From Clostridia bacterium (lineage in GTDB: Bacteria > Bacillota > Clostridia > Christensenellales > Aristaeellaceae): a DNA stretch of 64,000 bases. Positions within the stretch are counted from its first letter, which is position 1. Every line of letters starts with the position of its first letter. The stretch is taken from NCBI GenBank assembly GCA_017543905.1, contig JAFYFC010000023.1, positions 124,001 to 188,000 on the forward strand, written 5' to 3'. This document shows positions 15,795 to 23,695 of this stretch, piece by piece. The notes below the pieces were generated by a model. It saw only the letters and a program-made list of their open reading frames with translations. It did not search any database and was not told the origin of the DNA. Both the position numbers and the translations under genes were made by a program.

Positions 15795-18761
15795 TTATCT
15801 TTTCAGCACATTCGCGCCGGGCGTATTCAAAAACGCCTGCAGCTCGCGCGTCGCTATCCCGTCCACGTTTTTGAGCCCCAGCGCCTGCTGCAGCGAAGCC
15901 ACCGCGCGCGCCGTCGTTTCGTCGTAGGTACCGAAGGTGACGCTATTTGCGGAGAGGAAGCCGAAGTTTATCAGATTGAGCTGTAGTTCGCTCACAGCCT
16001 CGTCCTTGCGTCCGAAATACATATCCGTATAGGTCAGATGCTTCATCTGCGAATATGCTTTATACTTGGGCGCGCTGACCGAGTACATCAGATCCTGCAG
16101 TCCGGGCGTCGCCACTCCGTCCGCTTTCAGGCCTATCTGCTCCTGAAACAGCTTTACACATTCCGTAGTTATCGTCTTGTAATTACCGCCTATATCTCCG
16201 TAATAGTAGCCAAGCTCCTTGAGGCGCGACTGCAGAGCCTTGACCGCGGCGCCCGTCGAGCCGGTTTTAAGCGTAGTGTACGCGCCGTAACCGCTGTCGG
16301 TATCCGTATCGCCCGTATCGACTTCAGAGGCGAGCTTCAGCTGCTTCACGTATACGTAACCGACCTCGCCCTTGCTGTTTTTGATTTCAGCCCATTCACC
16401 GCGGGTCCTGAGCCACGTCACGCTCATTCCGGCCGAGACCGTGCCCATGCTCGACGCCGAAGCGCTCGGGTTCTTCCGCACGACCACGCCGTTTTCCGCT
16501 ATGACGGCCGGCTTGTTCACCGTAACGGTTTTAGCGCTCGTATCCTCGCTGATATATGTAAGATTCTCAAGCAGCACATATCCCGTGGTGCCGTTTCCAA
16601 GCTCGACCTCCGCCCATATGCCGCGTGTTCTGAGCACGGTAAGCTCCGTGCCCATCGCAAGCATGCCCGCGGGCGTGCCGGAGTTGACCGACGTATAGCC
16701 GTAGCACTGATCCGCTGATACGAACGCGCGCTTGTTTACGGTCACTATCTCGCTTGAAGAGCTGTAGGCTGCCGAACTTGAGAACATCTGCCTTTGCAGA
16801 TCGCTCGTTGCTCTGCCGTTTTGCGTAAGCCCCTCCGCCTTCTGGTACGCCTTTACGGCGCTTGCAGTGCGCTCATCGTAGTTTCCGGTAGCAGAGCCGG
16901 TCAGAAAGCCCAGCTCTATAAGCCTCAGCTGCAGGTTCGTGACCTCCTGCCCGTAATCGCCCTTGGACAAGCTGATATAGCTTACCGCGACGTTGCCGCC
17001 GCTGTTGGGCTTGGCGTCGGAGGAATATATATAGCCCTGCAGCTCGCTCGTCGCGACGCCCGTTTGTTTTCTGCCGTATGCGGCTTCAAACTCTCTTACC
17101 GCGTCGGCAGTGCCGTCGCCGTAGAAGCCGTCCACCGTACCGGAAAGATATCCAAGCTCTATAAGCCGTCTTTGCAGCTGCGCAACTGCGTCGCCCCGTG
17201 AGCCCTTTTCAAGCTTTTCGTATGTGATCGTCTCCGGCGTATATGTATAATACTTTGCTGACGAGGAGAACAGCGCCGTCTGCAGCTCCGGAGTCGCGAC
17301 GCCGGTTTGCTTTTTGGAATAAGCGCTCTCGAACAGCTTTACAGCCTCCTGAGTAAACATGTCGAATGTGCCGTTCACGCTGCCGTCGTAATAGCCCAGC
17401 TCCTTAAGGCGCGACTGCAGCGTGCTGACCTCCGTGCCGGAAGAGCCGAAAGAAAGCGTTATGTACGTCTGGACGGCCTGGGCAGTAGGCTCGGCCTGAG
17501 CGTCTATATAATACTGCGCCGACGCAGAATACAGGAATTTCTGCAGCGCACTCGTTGCGACGCCGGTTGCGGTATAGCCGTGGAACGCCTCGAAGGTGCT
17601 GACCGCGTTTTGCGTCTGCTTGCCGAAGAAGCCGTCCGCTTCTCCCTGCAGGTAGCCGAGCTCCTTTAAGCGCAGCTGCAGGCTCAGCACGTCGTCGCCG
17701 TATGAGCCGTAAGAAAGCGTGGTATATACCGGCACAGGCGTAAATTCCGGCGTAGGCGTAAGAGTGCCGTATTTTATCGCGTCGTCCGCATACAGATACA
17801 GCTGCAGCTGCGGCGTCGCTATTCCCGTCTGCCTCTTTCCGTACGCGGCTTCGAATTTCATTACCGCCTCTACGGTTTTGTCTCCGTAAATCCCGTCAGC
17901 CTTTGAGGTCATGTATCCGAGCTGTCTGAGTCTGTTCTGAAGTCTCGTGACCTCGCTCCCCTTTGAGCCTGCGGAAAGATAAGTGTATTCGTCCTCAGGC
18001 GCAGGCGTAGACGTAGGCCTAAGGGTAGGCGTCTGTGTGACTGCAGCTGCCTGCAGCGCGGAAATCGCGCCGACTGAAAACAGCGTGCGCTGCAGATCGA
18101 TCGTCGCAATGCCGGTAGGCGCTCTGTTGTAGGCTGCTTCGAACGCCTTTACCGCGTTTTCGGTGGGCAGGTCGAAATATGAGCCCGTGTTGCGCGGCAT
18201 ATAGCCCAGCTCGTACAGCCGATCCTGCAGTCTCTGTACGTCCTCGCCGCTGTCACCTCTTTGCAGTATGCGGTAACCCGACGGAACCGGAGTAGTCGCA
18301 GAGGCGATTTTGCCGCTGTAAATGCGCGCGCTCTCGCTGAACAGGTACGTCTGCATGATTTCGGTGGCAATGCCGGTGGGAGTTCTGCCATATTCAGTTT
18401 CGAAGCGCTTTACGCCCAGCGCCGTAGCTTCGTCGAATTTGCCGGTGGTAGTGCCCGTCATATATCCAAGCTCTATAAGGCGCTTTTGCAGATTTTGTAC
18501 GCTTGTGCCTATGCTTCCCGTATTGAGCACCGAATATTTTCCCTCGGTAAGCTTGAGCGTTTCTCCGTTCCAGCCGATGACCGCGCTTTCCTTGGGAACG
18601 CTCACGGTTTGCACGGCGCTGGTCGCAAACGGAAGCTCTACGCTCGCGCCGTCGCCCGCGTTAGGCAGCACTACGTCGTCCTCCTGCGGTCCGCAGCCGC
18701 TCAGCGCCAATATAAGCGCTCCCAAAACCAACAGCATTATGAAAAGCTTTAAAGATTTCAT
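15795..18761 (-). CDS. lipoprotein with nine peptidoglycan-binding repeats and two SH3 domains
   Basis: A 988-residue surface protein. The N-terminal lipobox LALSGC predicts diacylglycerol attachment to the outer face of the membrane. Then come seven PG_binding_1 repeats of ~75 residues (consensus LQxRLxELGYL...GxFGxxTxxAVxxFExxYG...TGVAT..LQ). Two bacterial SH3 domains follow, each with WAEVE/WAEIK and GYVLL/GYVYV, and then two more PG-binding repeats to the C-terminus. No hydrolase domain is visible, so it probably only binds or tethers cell wall. It is transcribed with the upstream membrane protein (31 nt apart). Confidence 0.88.
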   Translation of the reverse strand: MKSLKLFIMLLVLGALILALSGCGPQEDDVVLPNAGDGASVELPFATSAVQTVSVPKESAVIGWNGETLKLTEGKYSVLNTGSIGTSVQNLQKRLIELGYMTGTTTGKFDEATALGVKRFETEYGRTPTGIATEIMQTYLFSESARIYSGKIASATTPVPSGYRILQRGDSGEDVQRLQDRLYELGYMPRNTGSYFDLPTENAVKAFEAAYNRAPTGIATIDLQRTLFSVGAISALQAAAVTQTPTLRPTSTPAPEDEYTYLSAGSKGSEVTRLQNRLRQLGYMTSKADGIYGDKTVEAVMKFEAAYGKRQTGIATPQLQLYLYADDAIKYGTLTPTPEFTPVPVYTTLSYGSYGDDVLSLQLRLKELGYLQGEADGFFGKQTQNAVSTFEAFHGYTATGVATSALQKFLYSASAQYYIDAQAEPTAQAVQTYITLSFGSSGTEVSTLQSRLKELGYYDGSVNGTFDMFTQEAVKLFESAYSKKQTGVATPELQTALFSSSAKYYTYTPETITYEKLEKGSRGDAVAQLQRRLIELGYLSGTVDGFYGDGTADAVREFEAAYGRKQTGVATSELQGYIYSSDAKPNSGGNVAVSYISLSKGDYGQEVTNLQLRLIELGFLTGSATGNYDERTASAVKAYQKAEGLTQNGRATSDLQRQMFSSSAAYSSSSEIVTVNKRAFVSADQCYGYTSVNSGTPAGMLAMGTELTVLRTRGIWAEVELGNGTTGYVLLENLTYISEDTSAKTVTVNKPAVIAENGVVVRKNPSASASSMGTVSAGMSVTWLRTRGEWAEIKNSKGEVGYVYVKQLKLASEVDTGDTDTDSGYGAYTTLKTGSTGAAVKALQSRLKELGYYYGDIGGNYKTITTECVKLFQEQIGLKADGVATPGLQDLMYSVSAPKYKAYSQMKHLTYTDMYFGRKDEAVSELQLNLINFGFLSANSVTFGTYDETTARAVASLQQALGLKNVDGIATRELQAFLNTPGANVLKR

Positions 18762-18792
18762 TATATCCTCCCGGCACTTGCTGCCGTCCGTG

Positions 18793-21009
18793 TCAATTAT
18801 CAGACGATTCCGCCGCCCAACGCTCGATCGCGCGTTCGCTTACCGCGTATATCCTGATCGTATCGTACCATTCCCCGCCCTCGTATATAAGCGGATACAT
18901 CATTTCGAGCGCAGCTTCGTCAGACGTATACTTCTCCTTTATTAAAGACGCAGCAGGAACGTATCCGTTCCATATTACTTTAAATTCTTTTTCATTATTT
19001 GAAACATATACGTAATCAACTCGATATTCCCTGTACATTTCCTGCAGCTCGAACGGGTACTGCAGCATCAGCACGGCATCCGCTTCCCTTTGTCCGTAAT
19101 CAAGCCCATGGAAATGCAGATACAGGCTCGAGCCGCACACGATTTTCCTGCCCGCAAGCGAAGCGGCCACGTTGTTGTGGTTGTTTGCGGTAAGCACCGT
19201 GCTGTCCGAAAACGTGTGTTCCTTTATGAATTCGCCCGCTTCGACCTGCGATGCTGAAAATATCTGATACTCGCTTTTAAGCTCGCGCGCTATGCTGATC
19301 GCGCCGGAAAGCGTGCAGACCGTTATAAACGCCGCAAGGAGGCAAGAGCGCAGCTTGATTTCCCTGAGCCTGTCGTATATATCCATGACGAGCGCGCAGC
19401 CGACCGGCAGCACAGCTATATACGCGACATAAAACAGCTTGTTGTTGTCGTAGGCGTTAGGCTGGAACAGAACGTTGTCCGCGAGTATATACAGCAGCAG
19501 TGCGCCCAGCCCCAGCGCCTTGATCCTGCGGTTTCTGCACGTGAGCACCGCCGCCGGCAGCAGCAGGTACATAGGCCCAACGTTCTTTATCCAGAACCAG
19601 AAATACCCGTCCCTTAAGCAGCGATGCAGCCACTGTATCCAGAACAACAAGCTTCTGAGCACATACAGAACAAAGCTGTTTTCAGATACGTTCACGGCGT
19701 CGCCCGTTAGGAAAGCGTCGCGCAGGGCGTTTATCCATTCAAGCAGATGCCCTTCCCGCACGGAACGCATGCTGTTTATAACGCCCTGCCTGATGTTTAT
19801 GAATATATCCTTTATCCAGATGCCGGCTTCGGTATTTATATTGTTCACCCAACCGAAGCACGCTCTGAGCGAGCCGCCGTTTACGGTCTGCGGAAACGTC
19901 CACACGAGCAGCTGCGGCAGGGCGATCACACCGGCGATTATACCGTAAAGTGCAAAGTTTCTGAAATCCCGCCCGCGGTGTCCCTTGTCCCTGATCAGCC
20001 TGTCCGCGAACGCGCCGAGGCTGATCGCTCCCAGGGCAAGAAACGAATGCGTATGTATCATGACCATCGGTCCCGCAAAGCAGCCAAGAAACGCGAAATC
20101 CCATAAGCGGCGGCTTTTCATGGCCGTATACAGGAGGTACAGGGCGGGTATTACGCACAGCCAGCCCGCCATCAGCGTGCGCTGCGGTATCAGCATGTCG
20201 CACAGCGCGTTTACCCATCTGAGGTTATAGTCCGGCTGGTTCGCGGGCGCTTTGTAATAGTCGTTCAGCGCGCTCTTTAGCATCATATCGCCGGTCTGAC
20301 CGCCCAGATCCAGCGTATACAGAAAGCCAAGGCCGCCGTTAAGCAGCAAAAGCGCGACTGCGAGCAGCGCGGCTGACTTCCTGCGCGTAAGCTCCCATGC
20401 GAAGATGTAAAACCCTGCGTATACGAGTACTGACATGAGCGTCCCGGGCACTGCGAACGCGGCACTTATGGAGGAGCCGAAGATCAGCATGCTTGCCGAA
20501 AGCGCATCAACAAGATACGGGTAACCCAGCAGCGTCCCCGGCAGCAGCGTATACTCAGCCGGATAAGCGCTGTCTATCAGTCCGGTAGCAAAGCTTGCGT
20601 GCATGCACAAGTCTCCGTAGGTGGACTGCCCGACATACAGCGCTCCGTCGACGTTTTTGAAGTTGTGGGTGTAGTGCAGGTACGCTATAAGCGGAGTGAT
20701 GATTAATATAAGCGTAAGCAGGCTGCCTGCAGGCACTTTATCGGCGCGTTTTATCCTTAAATCGTTTTTAAGCCCCGGCTTTATCGCCGTCAGCAGTGCC
20801 GTAAGGACGCTTAAGCCCAGAGCGCACAGCTGCGCGGTCAACGTGAAATCGAATATAAACGCGAACAGCGACGGCAGCCACATCATTTCCATCAGCCCCG
20901 CCACAAGACCCAGCCAGATTTTCACGCTTACGCATCTGCGTTTGCATAAAGCAAACGCCTGTACGCAGCCCGAGAGCTCGAAGGCTGCCAGCACCGCCGT
21001 TCCCAGCAT
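18793..21009 (-). CDS. large polytopic membrane protein, GT-C glycosyltransferase-like
   Basis: A 738-residue integral membrane protein with roughly twelve hydrophobic segments. A loop after the first segments (GALYVGQSTYGDLCMHASFA) resembles the acidic periplasmic loop of GT-C enzymes. It has a soluble C-terminal ~170 residues with DYVYVSNNEKEF. This architecture suits lipid-linked sugar transferases of the envelope, but no diagnostic catalytic motif is certain. The downstream gene is a wall-binding lipoprotein, which supports an envelope role. ATG 21009 has GGGGAGG upstream. Confidence 0.6.
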   Translation of the reverse strand: MLGTAVLAAFELSGCVQAFALCKRRCVSVKIWLGLVAGLMEMMWLPSLFAFIFDFTLTAQLCALGLSVLTALLTAIKPGLKNDLRIKRADKVPAGSLLTLILIITPLIAYLHYTHNFKNVDGALYVGQSTYGDLCMHASFATGLIDSAYPAEYTLLPGTLLGYPYLVDALSASMLIFGSSISAAFAVPGTLMSVLVYAGFYIFAWELTRRKSAALLAVALLLLNGGLGFLYTLDLGGQTGDMMLKSALNDYYKAPANQPDYNLRWVNALCDMLIPQRTLMAGWLCVIPALYLLYTAMKSRRLWDFAFLGCFAGPMVMIHTHSFLALGAISLGAFADRLIRDKGHRGRDFRNFALYGIIAGVIALPQLLVWTFPQTVNGGSLRACFGWVNNINTEAGIWIKDIFINIRQGVINSMRSVREGHLLEWINALRDAFLTGDAVNVSENSFVLYVLRSLLFWIQWLHRCLRDGYFWFWIKNVGPMYLLLPAAVLTCRNRRIKALGLGALLLYILADNVLFQPNAYDNNKLFYVAYIAVLPVGCALVMDIYDRLREIKLRSCLLAAFITVCTLSGAISIARELKSEYQIFSASQVEAGEFIKEHTFSDSTVLTANNHNNVAASLAGRKIVCGSSLYLHFHGLDYGQREADAVLMLQYPFELQEMYREYRVDYVYVSNNEKEFKVIWNGYVPAASLIKEKYTSDEAALEMMYPLIYEGGEWYDTIRIYAVSERAIERWAAESSDN

Positions 21010-21036
21010 ACATCCTCCCCTTATAATGTTACAATT

Positions 21037-21065
21037 ATTATACCATTGTTTTGCTAAAGTATCAA
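21037..21065 (-). promoter_or_regulatory. promoter of the membrane protein/lipoprotein operon
   Basis: TTGATA (21060-21065), 17-nt spacer and TATAAT (21037-21042) on the minus strand. Confidence 0.72.
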
Positions 21066-21107
21066 GCGCCGTTCATATTTTTATTCGACCGAAAACGTAA
21101 ATTCGTG

Positions 21108-21136
21108 TTGCATTTTCCGCCCGAATACTTTACAAT
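21108..21136 (+). promoter_or_regulatory. promoter of the TIM-barrel isomerase gene
   Basis: TTGCAT (21108-21113), 17-nt spacer and TACAAT (21131-21136), 31 nt before the GTG start. Confidence 0.65.
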
Positions 21137-21167
21137 ATGCATATCAACAGAAGGAGGTAGACGGCAA

Positions 21168-22013
21168 GTGAAAACTTTCCCCATCGGCATAATTCTCGAT
21201 TCATTCAGAAAGCCCGTGCTGGAGGCGCTCGATCTGACCGCTCAGATGGGCGCGCAGGGTCTGCAGGTATATGCCACGCGCGGCGAAATGGCGCCTGAAA
21301 ACCTTAAAGGCGAAAAGCGCAGGACGTTTTTAAAAGAAGTCAAGGCGCGTGGGCTCGTGATCAGCGCGCTGTGCGGCGATCTCGGGCACGGTTTTTGGGA
21401 TCCCGCGCGCAACGCGGAGCTTATCGAAAGAAGCAAGCTCATACTCGACATGGTGAAGGAGCTCGAAACAGACGTGGTAACCACGCATATAGGCGTCGTG
21501 CCGAAGTCTTGCGATCATCCGCGCTACAAAATACTGCAGGACGCCTGCGGCGAGCTGGCAGCGTACGCGGATTCGTTAAACGCGCATTTCGCGATAGAGA
21601 CCGGCCCCGAAACCTCGCTTACCCTTAAGCATTTCCTCGATTCCCTGCACTCGACCGGCGTAGCGGTCAATCTCGACCCGGCGAACCTCGTAATGGTGAC
21701 CGGAGACGATCCCGTACAGGCCGTGTACAATCTGAAGGATTACATCGTGCACACGCACGCAAAGGACGGCGTAAAGCTGCGCGACTGCAATCCCGAAGCA
21801 GTTTACGGCATTGTGCGAGAGGACGCGCTGGTAACCGACAGGGGCTTCGAAGAGGTGCCGCTGGGAGAAGGGAGCGTGCCGTTCAGGCAGTACCTCGCAG
21901 CGCTTGAGGAAATCGGCTTTGACGGCTTTTTGACCATCGAGCGCGAAGTGGGCACTGATCCCGCCGGCGACATACAGAAGGCGGTCTCGTTCCTGAAGGG
22001 TCTGATGGGCTGA
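21168..22013 (+). CDS. sugar phosphate isomerase/epimerase-like TIM barrel
   Basis: A 281-residue protein of the xylose isomerase-like/AP endonuclease 2 superfamily. Candidate metal-binding positions are the Glu in AIETGPE, the Asp in NLDPAN, the His pair in VHTHAKDG and the Glu in TIERE near the C-terminus. Members isomerise or epimerise sugars or polyols in the cytoplasm; the substrate is unknown. The GTG start at 21168 is favoured because AAGGAGGT sits 9 nt upstream and the product then begins MKTFPIGIILDSF. Upstream in-frame ATGs would add 39 residues of unlikely sequence overlapping the promoter. It is monocistronic; a tRNA promoter follows. Confidence 0.85.
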   Translation: MKTFPIGIILDSFRKPVLEALDLTAQMGAQGLQVYATRGEMAPENLKGEKRRTFLKEVKARGLVISALCGDLGHGFWDPARNAELIERSKLILDMVKELETDVVTTHIGVVPKSCDHPRYKILQDACGELAAYADSLNAHFAIETGPETSLTLKHFLDSLHSTGVAVNLDPANLVMVTGDDPVQAVYNLKDYIVHTHAKDGVKLRDCNPEAVYGIVREDALVTDRGFEEVPLGEGSVPFRQYLAALEEIGFDGFLTIEREVGTDPAGDIQKAVSFLKGLMG

Positions 22014-22043
22014 GCTGTTTTTCAAACTTAACATATTTACCGC

Positions 22044-22072
22044 TTGACAATCCATTTGCATATCTGTATAAT
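22044..22072 (+). promoter_or_regulatory. tRNA-Lys promoter
   Basis: Perfect consensus TTGACA (22044-22049), 17-nt spacer, TATAAT (22067-22072), 22 nt upstream of the mature tRNA. Confidence 0.95.
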
Positions 22073-22094
22073 ATCTAACGTTGTCAAGCGGCGT

Positions 22095-22167
22095 GCACCT
22101 TTAGCTCAGTTGGTAGAGCACCTGACTCTTAATCAGGGTGTCCAGGGTTCGAGCCCCTGAAGGTGTA
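22095..22167 (+). tRNA. tRNA-Lys (anticodon CTT)
   Basis: A 73-nt cloverleaf. Acceptor stem GCACCTT / AAGGTGT (first pair G-T), D-arm GCTC...GAGC, and anticodon arm CCTGA-CTCTTAA-TCAGG with anticodon CTT reading AAG. The T-arm contains GGTTCGAGCC. The discriminator is A, and the 3' CCA is not encoded. It stands alone with a consensus promoter and a terminator. Confidence 0.96.
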
Positions 22168-22173
22168 GGCGAT

Positions 22174-22202
22174 GGGGTCTTCAAGGAAGACCCCGCTTTT
22201 TG
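22174..22202 (+). terminator. tRNA-Lys terminator
   Basis: Stem GGGGTCTTC / GAAGACCCC followed by GCTTTTTG. Confidence 0.9.
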
Positions 22203-22243
22203 TATATAGGCAAACAGATATATTAAATACGAAAGAGGTTTAT

Positions 22244-23356
22244 ATGGACGAGATACTTGCACGCAAGCTGCAGCAGGTTGGCGAGCACTTTAAAATCCCG
22301 GGCCCGTTTTTTAACTTCGAGGAGATTTCGACCGGCAACGTCAACCATACTTACAAGGCCGATTATATACGCGACGACGGCACGGGCATGGCCCGCATAA
22401 AGAGCTATCTTGTGCAGCGGGTAAACACCTATGCGTTCCGCGATCCGATCGCGCTGATGGACAACATCGACAAGGTCACCGAATACATCCACGCGCAGAG
22501 GCCGAACCAGACCTGCCTCCACTACCACCATACCACGGACCGCAAAACCTACGTGTTCGACGGCGACGAGTTCTGGCGCGTATGCAACTACGTGCCGTCC
22601 GTCACATACGACACCAGCGACAATCTGAAAATCGTGCACAACGCCGCGGAGGCGTTCGGGGATTTCCAGATGATACTCGCGGGTTTCGACGCGCGCGAGC
22701 TTTCCTATACGATCCCTGATTTCCATAACACGCGCAAAAGATACGCTACGCTTATCAAGGACGCCGCAGAGGATCCGCTGGACAGGGTCAAAAACGTGCG
22801 TGAGGAGCTGGACTGGCTGTTAAGCATGCAGGAGAAAGCCTGCCTGCTTACCGATATGCAGGACAAAGGCGAATTGCCCATCAGGGTCACTCACAACGAT
22901 ACCAAAATAAACAACGTGCTCTTCAGTCCGGAAACCGACGAAGCGCTGGTGGTCATAGACCTCGATACCGTTATGCCCGGTCTGGTCGGGCACGATTTCG
23001 GCGACGCGGTGCGCTTTGCCGCAAACTTCACCGAGGAGGACAGCGAAAACCTCTCCCGCACGGGGCTCGATCTGAATATATTCTGGGCGTTCGCGGACGG
23101 CTTCCTTAAGAAAACTGCGCCCGTGCTTGAGAAAAACGAAGTCGAGACGCTTGCGCACAGCGCGTTCGTGCTGGCGTGCGAGCTCGCCACACGCTTCCTG
23201 GACGACTATATCCAGGGCGATAAATACTTTAAGGTCAAGAAGGATAACCATAACGTTATCCGCACGCGCTGCCAGATCGCGCTGGCCAAGGATATGCTTT
23301 CAAAGCTCGACGCAATGGACGCGATCGTGCGCCGCTGCGCCGAAAAATACAAATAG
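22244..23356 (+). CDS. APH/N-acetylhexosamine kinase-like phosphotransferase
   Basis: A 370-residue kinase of the aminoglycoside phosphotransferase fold. THNDTKINNVLF carries the catalytic-loop Asp, and VVIDLDTVMPG carries the metal-binding DxD-type aspartate. GHDFGDAVRF then follows, as in N-acetylhexosamine 1-kinase (NahK)-type enzymes. NahK phosphorylates GlcNAc/GalNAc at C1 during host-glycan or lacto-N-biose use. This substrate is suggested by similarity only, and a choline or homoserine kinase-like role is not excluded. ATG 22244 has GAAAGAGG upstream; an earlier in-frame ATG overlaps the tRNA terminator. Confidence 0.78.
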   Translation: MDEILARKLQQVGEHFKIPGPFFNFEEISTGNVNHTYKADYIRDDGTGMARIKSYLVQRVNTYAFRDPIALMDNIDKVTEYIHAQRPNQTCLHYHHTTDRKTYVFDGDEFWRVCNYVPSVTYDTSDNLKIVHNAAEAFGDFQMILAGFDARELSYTIPDFHNTRKRYATLIKDAAEDPLDRVKNVREELDWLLSMQEKACLLTDMQDKGELPIRVTHNDTKINNVLFSPETDEALVVIDLDTVMPGLVGHDFGDAVRFAANFTEEDSENLSRTGLDLNIFWAFADGFLKKTAPVLEKNEVETLAHSAFVLACELATRFLDDYIQGDKYFKVKKDNHNVIRTRCQIALAKDMLSKLDAMDAIVRRCAEKYK

Positions 23357-23695
23357 GCTGCTTGCGCAGATGCTCGATCGAAATGAAGCTGCGCTTCATT
23401 TCGATCAGGTGGCTTGCTGCAGCTGGGCAAGGTACTTGGATAAAACGTTAGGCGTTTGGCAAGTCGTAAGGCAGGTTTGCAATTTTTGCTGAAAATCCTG
23501 CGGGATTTTCCGGGCGCGAAAATTGAGATGTAGCGATTATTTGCTCCGGTCGTCTTCGCTGCGCTGCGCTCCCTTCGCAAAAATCTCTCATCGGGCGGGC
23601 AAAGCTCGCCCTGCGGAATTAATTTGGAGGGGTTTTGCGACCCCTCCAAACCTCCCCGGAGCTTTAGCACTTCTGAGGCAGTTCCATTTGTTTTT
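23357..23695 (+). repeat. non-coding interval with four successive hairpins
   Basis: A 339-nt gap between convergent genes with no credible gene. It holds a perfect 14-bp inverted repeat with a 3-nt loop (23376-23389 / 23393-23406) and an 8-bp stem (23491-23498 / 23503-23510). It also holds a GC-rich 8-bp stem with one mismatch (23593-23600 / 23604-23611) and a perfect 10-bp stem TTTGGAGGGG / CCCCTCCAAA (23623-23632 / 23641-23650). Only the last or first could serve as terminators, and neither has a clear T-run. The clustering suggests a decayed mobile element, a dispersed intergenic repeat or a structured RNA. Confidence 0.5.

Noticed and set aside
21051..22013. Upstream start for the TIM-barrel protein
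   Set aside because: The extra 39 residues overlap promoter elements; AAGGAGGT points to GTG 21168.
23376..23406. Perfect palindrome as a classical rho-independent terminator of the kinase gene
   Set aside because: No T-run follows either arm, so it was kept as a repeat/structure rather than called a terminator.
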